Shown: positions 58,168 to 64,000 of the stretch, piece after piece | How the letters are laid out: each line of letters opens with the position of its first letter | Position numbering within the stretch: the first letter of the stretch is position 1 | Source: Nicotiana tabacum | Lineage: Eukaryota; Streptophyta; Magnoliopsida; Solanales; Solanaceae | Assembly: GCF_000715075.1 (NCBI RefSeq) | Contig: NC_134082.1 | Location: forward strand, 144,386,948-144,450,947 | Direction of reading: 5' to 3' | DNA length: 64,000 bases | Made by a program: the position numbers and the translations under genes | The notes under the pieces: generated by a model | Database searches by the model: none | What the model was told of the DNA's origin: nothing | What the model saw: the letters and a program-made list of their open reading frames with translations, nothing else

Positions 58168-58564
58168 AGTGGCTAGTGGCATAGCGGCATGGTTGATACA
58201 GAGACTTAGGTGAGCTGCATTTATCGATATGACCCGCAGCCAGCAGAGTCCTCTTCAGAGTATTTTACTGTGTTTTTCATTTCTGTCCACTTTGTATTCC
58301 GGACAGTTACTGTATTTTATTCCATTCCCTAGTAAATGCTCATGCACTTGCGACACCGGGTTCTGGGATGATTATGGGGTATCTTGTATTAGCTTCTTAA
58401 TATTCATATTTGATTTGAAACGATTATCTTTTACTGGTAAAATTGAAGGAAAATTACAGTTTTCAAAATTATTAAAACAAGAATCTAATCAAGTATTTTA
58501 GTTGGCTTGCCTGACAGCGGTGTCCGGCGCCATCACGACCCTTAGTGGAATTTGGGTCGTGACA
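58168..58564 (+). repeat. 3' LTR of the non-coding element, segment 2 of 2
   Basis: Continues the LTR after the Athila insertion (matches 24713-25100) and ends TTTGGGTCGTGACA, followed by the duplicated target AGTTG (58565-58569). Confidence 0.92.
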
Positions 58565-58569
58565 AGTTG

Positions 58570-58579
58570 TGTGTGATCA
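58570..58579 (+). mobile_element. Host Athila-like LTR, segment 3 of 3 (3' terminus)
   Basis: TGTGTGATCA completes the host LTR whose preceding part ends at 22246 (GGACTAAAGTTG). TGATCA is a plausible terminus for this LTR type. The next bases, ATTAT, would be the target duplication, but no clean partner was found on the left. Confidence 0.5.
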
Positions 58580-59278
58580 ATTATTTCTAACAGTGTTGGG
58601 CCATCTCCAACGCTGTCTTCATTTGTCATAATGCAGTCAGTTTATGGAGAAATTTGACTCCAATACTGCTGCATTTTTTGCTGTAAAATGGGGAATAAAT
58701 AGTGTCACTCCAGAGTTGGACTGACACTATTCATCTCTTCCATTAAAATTCTCTATTACTTTATTATTTAACTCTTTCAATTGATCTCTTTATATATACC
58801 TAATTATGTTTATGTAATACCTTTATAATATTAATTTTACATCTTAACTTTGGTGTATAATTTTGATAAATTAATTTTCGTGCATTTATTATTTTTATGT
58901 AAAATTGTAAGTCAATTTTATTATAAGTTATAATTGTACAAAAAATATATAATCATCTCAAAAAAATGAATGGTGCAAATATAAAATATTAAATATTGTT
59001 AAAATTGAAAAGTGCGAATATAAAATATTAGAAGTTGCTAAAATTGAAAATTAAAAATTAAAAATACATTAAATTAAAATACATAAAAATTGAAACTATG
59101 GTATATAGCATAATAGCTTAGTAAGGACCTATGTCATTTCCAGATTTACCAAAACCATTACAGTATTGAGTGAATGGGGTCGAGGATTATTGTGGTTGTG
59201 ATTGTGAAACTTATATGTGATGAATATGTAAAAAAAAAAAAGATAGAATTTCTTTAATAGAAATAAGAAAATAAAAGT
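58580..59278. other. AT-rich DNA with short inverted repeats
   Basis: Begins with GGGCCATCTCCAAC, a phrase common at the ends of short plant repeats. It contains a perfect 10-bp inverted repeat, AATAGTGTCA (58698-58707) and TGACACTATT (58722-58731). Otherwise low-complexity sequence without a reading frame. It may belong to a larger MITE that includes the fold-back at 59279. Confidence 0.4.
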
Positions 59279-59522
59279 TAAATAAAAGATAATAATATAA
59301 TACTAAAGAGAGAGAAGAATATAAAATGGAATATATTTTTTTGGTAAAAAAAATATAGTAATTGTTGGAGCAATTTTACTCCATTTTCTCCTCCAAAATG
59401 GAGTAAACGCCAAAATGGAGTAAAGTTACTCCAACCTTTACTCTATTTTTTACTCAAAAAAGAATATTCCGTTTCATATTCTTTTCTATTTTTAATATTA
59501 TATTATTATCTTTTATTTAATA
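59279..59522. mobile_element. Fold-back (MITE-like) element
   Basis: The two halves are inverted copies of one another: TAAATAAAAGATAATAATAT at 59279-59298 is complemented near 59503-59522, and the arms continue inward through GGAATAT (59328), GTTGGAGCAATTTTACTCC (59364) and its partner GGAGTAAAGTTACTCCAAC (59417). Arms are about 120 bp with moderate divergence. TTAA lies at both outer edges (59278-59281 and 59517-59520). No coding capacity. A transcript would form a long hairpin. Confidence 0.75.
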
Positions 59523-59540
59523 AAGAAAATTATAAGTCTA

Positions 59541-59930
59541 AGTCAAAAGCAGAAATTTACATATAACTTATATACAACTTGTATATAATTTTTAATGCAG
59601 AATCAGGTGAAAAATCTATAATTTTACATACAACTTACATATAAATCTGTATTCAATTATGTTAGTTGTATATATTTTGTATGTTGTTTGTACACTCGGC
59701 ATATAAAATATATACAATTTATTTATATTTTCTTTGAGTTTCAATCTGAAATTCCAACAAACTCAACCAGAATCTTCACCAAATTCACTCATAATTGAGA
59801 TATAATTTCTAAGGAATATTGCAATCATCATTTGCAAAAACTCAACCAAACAAATAATAATTTTACAAAATTTGATTTTTGAATTTAAAGTTTCAAATTT
59901 TTTTAATGTCTATCAATAGAGATTTTTATT
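59541..59930. other. AT-rich spacer upstream of the candidate gene
   Basis: Repeated ACATATAACTT, ATACAACTTGTATATAAT and TTACATACAACTTACATA phrases; nothing else recognised. Confidence 0.4.
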
Positions 59931-60144
59931 AGTTGTCATTTTTCTACTGTTTCAAAATAACTAACCCAACAATTTCTTCTCTATTACATCGGTGGCCAGA
60001 GTCCTCTCAATCCGTTAAGAGGTCTATTTCTTTCGCAGGTCTGTTCATTCATTCTTTCCCTTCAAACTTTTTTATTTTTTATTTTTTGTTATTGCTATGT
60101 TTTTTAAGAGAAATTAGATGCTGAATGAAATTTGACTGGTGCAG

Positions 60145-60169
60145 AGTTGATGGAGAAAGAATTGTATGG
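60145..60169 (+). CDS. Candidate first coding exon of an unidentified host gene
   Basis: After a plausible 5' untranslated exon ending at a CAG|GT (60038/60039), an intron-like stretch ends in TGGTGCAG at 60137-60144. The short exon AGTTG-ATG-GAGAAAGAATTGTATGG ends at a GTAAAT donor (60170). It would encode Met-Glu-Lys-Glu-Leu-Tyr and two bases of the next codon, matching the phase of the exon-like frame at 63351. The LINE and solo LTR would then lie in the intron. I do not recognise the protein. The evidence is splice-signal and phase compatibility only. Confidence 0.25.
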
Positions 60170-60274
60170 GTAAATAGTTTATACTGTAGTATAGATAAGT
60201 AAATGTGATGATCCAGTCATCAAAATGAAATAGCGAGATCAAGTTAGCGGATAAACATAATACGACTGGCTATC

Positions 60275-60416
60275 TTTTTTTATTGGTTGTAAATACGAAT
60301 ACTTTATTAAAAACGATGTAACATTACATAGGACTCTCTCAGCCATCCCATTGGGATCGAAACTGAGAGAGTTTACAAAAGTACTAGAGTTTTGCACAGC
60401 ATTAATGTTCCCCATA
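60275..60416 (-). mobile_element. 3' end of a truncated LINE, part 1
   Basis: On the minus strand this is the tail of the LINE: the frame continues from 62796 across the solo LTR, an AATAAA signal lies at 60303-60308 (as TTTATT), and the tail is the T run at 60275-60281 (A run on the minus strand). It abuts the target duplication AATACGACTGGCTATC (60259-60274). Confidence 0.8.
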
Positions 60417-60584
60417 TGTAAGGCCCCGTGAATTTCCTACTCAGAACCCCGAATCCTGTGGTGCCAAGTGAGGATCATGCGTTAGAGATGCGTAAAATTC
60501 TCCGCGGCGAGCTTGCGAACCGCTATTCGGACCTTTTTGGACTGATCTATGATATAAAAAGTCAAGAAATAATATTTTCCAGAA

Positions 60585-60895
60585 AATGCGCTTCTGCGGT
60601 CGCATATCAGGTATGCGGACCGCATAATTGCCGCAAAGTGAGTCAGTGTGTTGGTCAAATTTGAGGTCAACTATGCGGTCAAGTATGTGATCGCATAACC
60701 GATATACGGACCACTTAGTCGTCGCACATTTCCCTTGGGATTTTGTGAGGGGCAGTTCTGCGGTGCATTATGCGACCGCAGAACGGGTATGTGGACCGCA
60801 TTTCTGCCGCATACCCAGGCAGTGTGTTCGGATTTTGGGAGCACTTTTGCGGTCCATTCTGCAGGCCGCATTTCCACTTTGCGATCACATCTGAC
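60585..60895 (+). repeat. TGCGGNCGCAT palindrome cluster in U3
   Basis: At least eight words of the type TGCGGTCGCATA, ATGCGGACCGCATA, TATGCGACCGCAGA and GCGGTCCATTCTGC occur in 300 bp in both orientations, followed by AT-rich, TATA-like TCTAAATTTTAAAC at 60911. This fits the arrangement seen in the LTRs at 1475, 17542 and 22247. Confidence 0.85.
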
Positions 60896-61884
60896 TCAGG
60901 GCTCCAATTTTCTAAATTTTAAACCCGACCCCTTATCGATATAACGGTATTATAGCTCATTTTGAGGATATTTCCTGATGCTTTTAGAGAGAGAGAAAGG
61001 GTCTTAGCGAGGGAAGTGTTTCCCATCAAATTACTCCATGAAACCTTGCTAAATCTTTGACGATAATCAAGTGAGGGCACCTAAATCTTCATCCCAAGAG
61101 GCAAGACTTCATTACCTCAACTCTTATTCCTATGCTTAGCAATAAGGGATCACTAGTGAAGTAATTCATGGGTATAAGAATGAATTTCTTGCATGCATAT
61201 CACACCATAAAATATTGGGAGGTAGTGAACTGAAAAAGACAGCAATTGGGGTATAAAATGATAGAAATTTCTCTCAAAAGGGCCTAAGATCACAATGCAC
61301 CTTTAGTGTTTGATAGTATGCTCAAAACAAGCTAGAATCTCAATCTCGTCTCTAATTCTCGATTTAATTTGTAATTCTTACACAATAGATCGAAGTGCTA
61401 AAAGTTCCGGAATTTTGTAAGGAATAAGGAAAGCTTTATTGAGGTATGTATGGCTAAAAACCCGTCTTTTAGAAATTGAGCATCATCGGTGTTTGTGTGG
61501 GCATGGCAAGATTAAAGTTGAATTGTTGCATTGCTTACTATGTGTGTGAAAAATGTGTCCCAACATAATCAACGTGCTATCTTGACAGCTTGAAAGGGGC
61601 AAAGGTATGAATTATGTGTTGGAAATGTTTAGACCTTAAATTGAGATTGCAGCTGAATATATTGTGCTATCTACGTGAAATCTTATCTATGTTTACAATT
61701 TAAATTGCTCTTGTGTGCACCTACTGTCCTAACTGGCAAAGCTAATATTGAAAATTGGGAACGATGTAAAATGCGGCCTAGTGCCAAGAATGATTTGATA
61801 AGTCGTGGCCCCAAGTGCCTATGAAATGATATATGAGAAATGAATTGATTTATGAGAAGGGAAGAATGCCTTGATGAGGTGACT

Positions 61885-62061
61885 TAGCCGATCGGGTCGA
61901 GATCGGACTCCGCTCAAGATAGCGGTGGTATTAGAAAGGTATTGTGAATGAATTCCGGGAAAGAAGGAAAATGAAATTGTGATTGAAGCATATGTCTCAA
62001 ATGAGGCAACCTAGCCGATCGGGTCGAGATCGGACTCCGCTCAAGATAGCGGTGGTATTGT
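61885..62061 (+). repeat. Direct repeat of a 48-bp double hairpin
   Basis: A 48-bp block starting TAGCCGATCGGGTCGAGATC occurs at 61885 and again at 62012, apparently identical. Each copy contains CCGATC...GATCGG and CCGCT...AGCGG stems side by side. Confidence 0.88.
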
Positions 62062-62795
62062 GAACAAATAATGAATAGTGTGAAATTCCCCTAACTAAAA
62101 GCTATGGGAAAATGATGTGAAAGTTGTATGATTCTTTTATTTGATAATGTGGTGATCGTTTAAAGTTTTTTTATACTTGTGATTTCTTATTCTTGTATGA
62201 AAGTTCTTTCTAATTTGATGGTGTTTAGTTATACATACTAGTGCTATTCAATGGCACTAACGTCCCTTTTGCCGGAGGCGCTATATTTTTTAAATGAATG
62301 TAGGTGGCTCCATAGCAGATAGTGTCGATCGTGTGTAGCGGAGCATCCTCTTCTCAAACTCTTGGTGAGCCCCTTCCTCCTTCAAGGGGTTTTGTGACAT
62401 GCCTTTTGTTATAGATGTCTTTTTTGAGGTATAGTCGGGGCCTTGTCGTCGGCGTTGTTATCGCTGTCTTGGGTATCCTTAGAGGCTCCGTAGACATATG
62501 TGTGGGTTATGTACGGGCGTTGGATAGGTCTACTAACTATGATGTAATTCAAATTCTCGTTTTGCTAAAGTGTAATTGTATGTAATCTTGGGAACTTAAT
62601 TACGGATTAATGTTGTGATATAAAATGAACTAACTTTGTAGAATGCACTATCTTTCCTCGTCTAAGCAAATGAATGAAAGCATGGTTTCCTTATTCGTAT
62701 CGAGTTGGGTAGGAAGTGTTTGATAAGGCTTGCTCAGTTGGGTTTACTCGATTGAGCGTCGGTCGCGCCTGCCGAGGTTGGGGCGTGACACCATA

Positions 62796-63280
62796 CTAGC
62801 CAATCTATTACAAACTTCTTCCGATATTGACCTAAAGTACTGTCTTCCAACAACATCATTCTTCAAAGCTGCCTCCACCGGCTGGGTAGGTGCATGATGA
62901 ATGACTGTTTTATTTATGGACTTTAGCTTCTTACTGTCCTTTGCCAAAAGATGAGCTACTGAATTTGCTTCTCGGAAGTTATGTCTGAGCAATTGTGTTC
63001 CCAGTTGTGCCATTAACCACCTGCATGAGGAGATAAGATGATCATAAATTTTGTGATCTTTGTCAAAAAGAGATATTACCTCGGTGGAATCCGTTTCTAT
63101 TTCCATAGGATGAAGCTTGAATTGGACCGCAACTCTAAGACCTGTTTCTAGTGCAAGGAGTTCAGTATGAGTGTTGCTTATGGCTTTAGTTGGTTTTTGG
63201 TATCCCACTATCCATTTGCCATGGTTGTTACGTATGACTCCTCCCAAACCACTATGTTGGTGTTATTGGTGTAAGCACTG
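62796..63280 (-). pseudogene. LINE RNase H domain (5'-truncated LINE), part 2
   Basis: Minus-strand frame with a plant RVT_3-type RNase H: LGGVIRNNHGKWIVGYQK, then HTELLALETGLRVAVQFK, EIETDSTEVISLF and NFREANSVAHLLAKDS. Catalytic acidic residues after the first segment (Glu in TELLALE, Asp in ETDS) and the late Asp are visible; the first Asp of the domain lies before the truncation point. The insertion starts abruptly at 63280 next to the duplicated target AATACGACTGGCTATC (63281-63296) and ends in an A tail at 60275. These are hallmarks of target-primed LINE insertion with 5' truncation. Confidence 0.85.
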
Positions 63281-63350
63281 AATACGACTGGCTATCAAGT
63301 TTTGCATTTCAAGTTCTTTTTAATGTTTGAAGTCAACTCTCAAAATGCAG

Positions 63351-63519
63351 TCTACTGTTGGCACTAAGAAAATGTAATACATCAAAAATTGAGTGTTATC
63401 TCACATGTAGAACTATTATAATGTATCTCATATGTGGAAACCTTCTTGATTCGGATTTAGCTCTAATACTTCGTATAGTTTTAAGAACAAATTCAGAAAA
63501 GCTGAGGTGGCTCCATAGC
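63351..63519 (+). CDS. Candidate exon 2 of an unidentified host gene
   Basis: Follows an acceptor-like AAAATGCAG (63342-63350). In the phase left by the exon at 60145 the frame reads LLLALRKCNTSKIE and later NLLDSDLALILRIVLRTNSE, ending at a TAG (63520). The amino-acid texture (amphipathic, leucine-rich, no repeats) is more protein-like than the surrounding DNA. A donor is not obvious; GAG|GTGGCT at 63505 is the best. It may be one exon, two exons, or a pseudogene. The family is unknown to me. Confidence 0.25.
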
Positions 63520-63670
63520 TAGTTGATTATGAACCAAATAGAAAAATATATCATTCACAATATTATCTAATAAATTATCGTTGCGTAAGAATGATGGAAA
63601 GAAGAACAAGGAAGAAATACTTTTTTCCGAATGTAGATAAGTGGCTTCTTACCCTTTAATATTGACTTAG

Positions 63671-63915
63671 GAGTCATAGAATTTTCTCATTCGCTCATTG
63701 GTTTGATCATTTCACTAATTGTGCAATGGAAGTATGTAAAGGATCTGCTATTAGATATATCTGCTTCTCCTAGTTTAAGGAGAATCATTTCAATGATATT
63801 TAGAGCTATTTTCCGGGTAAAACTTAACCTGACATCAGATTTAGACAATGCTGCAAAACTCTTTGTAAATGCTGAAAATCATAGGCATAACCTGTTAAAT
63901 TTGGACTCCATTCAG
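63671..63915 (+). CDS. Candidate exon 3 of an unidentified host gene
   Basis: Open from about 63637. An acceptor-like GACTTAG ends at 63670 and the exon would end at CAG|GTATTT (63915). Segments read WKYVKDLLLDISASPSLRR, IISMIFRAIFRVKLNLTSDL and NAAKLFVNAENHRHNLLNL: helical, with no transposon signature. With 60145 and 63351 this is the only non-mobile coding candidate in the window. I cannot name it, and the phase to the preceding exon is unresolved. Confidence 0.35.
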
Positions 63916-63970
63916 GTATTTGAATTATAGTCCTACTGCACAGTTTATGGCAGTATTCATACACAGTCCA

Positions 63971-63996
63971 TATATAATATAATATAATATAATATA
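63971..63996. repeat. (AATAT)n microsatellite at the window end
   Basis: About five AATAT units close to the right edge of the window. Confidence 0.8.
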
Positions 63997-64000
63997 GAGA

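Larger units (their letters stand above)
22247..58564 (+). mobile_element. Gypsy-type LTR element without recognisable coding region, with two nested elements
   Basis: The boundaries are firm: TGTAACGACCCGACCGG at the start, GGGTCGTGACA at the end, and a perfect duplication AGTTG at 22242-22246 and 58565-58569. LTRs are about 2.85 kb. Once the Ogre/Tat (28726-45626) and Athila (48858-58167) insertions are removed, the interior is only about 4.4 kb and shows no gag, protease, RT or integrase motif in any frame. LTR ends and primer site resemble the chromovirus at 1475, so it may be a large non-autonomous derivative dependent on such a family, or a coding region decayed beyond recognition. Confidence 0.87.
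60417..62790 (+). mobile_element. Solo LTR (2.37 kb) inside the LINE
   Basis: TGTAAGGCCCCGTG to GGGGCGTGACA with a perfect 5-bp duplication CCATA at 60412-60416 and 62791-62795. No interior is left. U3 carries palindromic GCGGTCGCATA/TATGCGGACCGC words (60585-60895). Further on is a directly repeated 48-bp double hairpin. Ends resemble gypsy LTRs of the same broad type as those at 1475 and 22247. Confidence 0.92.

Noticed and set aside
59933..60124. 63-codon frame before the candidate gene start
   Set aside because: Crosses the proposed donor at 60039 and an intron-like T-rich tract; better explained as untranslated leader and intron.
62744..62795. Continuation of the RNase H frame past 62796 into SRPNLGRRDRRSIE
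   Set aside because: Those residues come from the inserted solo LTR, whose boundary and CCATA duplication are clear.

Overview
The window is plant nuclear heterochromatin, most likely from a Solanaceae species. That placement rests on the mix of LTR-retrotransposon families (Tekay-type chromovirus, Ogre/Tat, Athila) and on remembered LTR termini such as TGTAACGACC; it is an inference, not a proof. No intact gene was found. Almost everything is nested Ty3/gypsy LTR retrotransposons, solo LTRs and their decayed polyproteins.

Layout: 1-615 is an antisense remnant of a gypsy-type LTR cut by the window edge, followed by AT-rich DNA with one possible hAT-like end near 1156. From about 1251 to 58579 everything sits inside one old Athila-like LTR of about 1.3 kb, surviving as three pieces (1251-1474, 21186-22246, 58570-58579). 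Two large insertions split it. The first is a decayed Tekay chromovirus (1475-21180, perfect TSD TGGAC). Its 5' LTR holds a solo LTR (3587-4715, TSD GTGCG). Its 3' LTR holds two more: an Ogre-type solo LTR (12626-17128) and another solo LTR (17542-20802, TSD GCAAA). The second is an element with no recognisable coding capacity (22247-58564, TSD AGTTG). Its interior holds an Ogre/Tat element with 4.6-kb LTRs (28726-45626), and its 3' LTR holds an Athila element (48858-58167).

From 58580 to the end the DNA is different: a MITE-like fold-back (59279-59522), a 5'-truncated LINE on the minus strand with a 16-bp TSD (60275-63280) that was later hit by a solo LTR (60417-62790, TSD CCATA), and exon-like reading frames (60145-60169, 63351-63519, 63671-63915) that are the only candidates for a host gene.

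All polyproteins are broken. The stops are strikingly often TAG where the protein context predicts Gln (CAG), and several zinc-binding Cys codons have become Tyr. Both patterns fit C-to-T decay of methylated DNA. The most interesting recurrent signal is architectural. Several unrelated LTRs carry a cluster of GC-rich palindromes or hairpins just upstream of a TATA-like box, and three of them also have a consensus splice-donor sequence about 70-110 bp downstream. Other LTR regions carry tandem hairpin repeats, and one has a stem that seems to covary between two Ogre LTRs. No CRISPR array, rRNA, convincing tRNA gene or undescribed protein system was seen.
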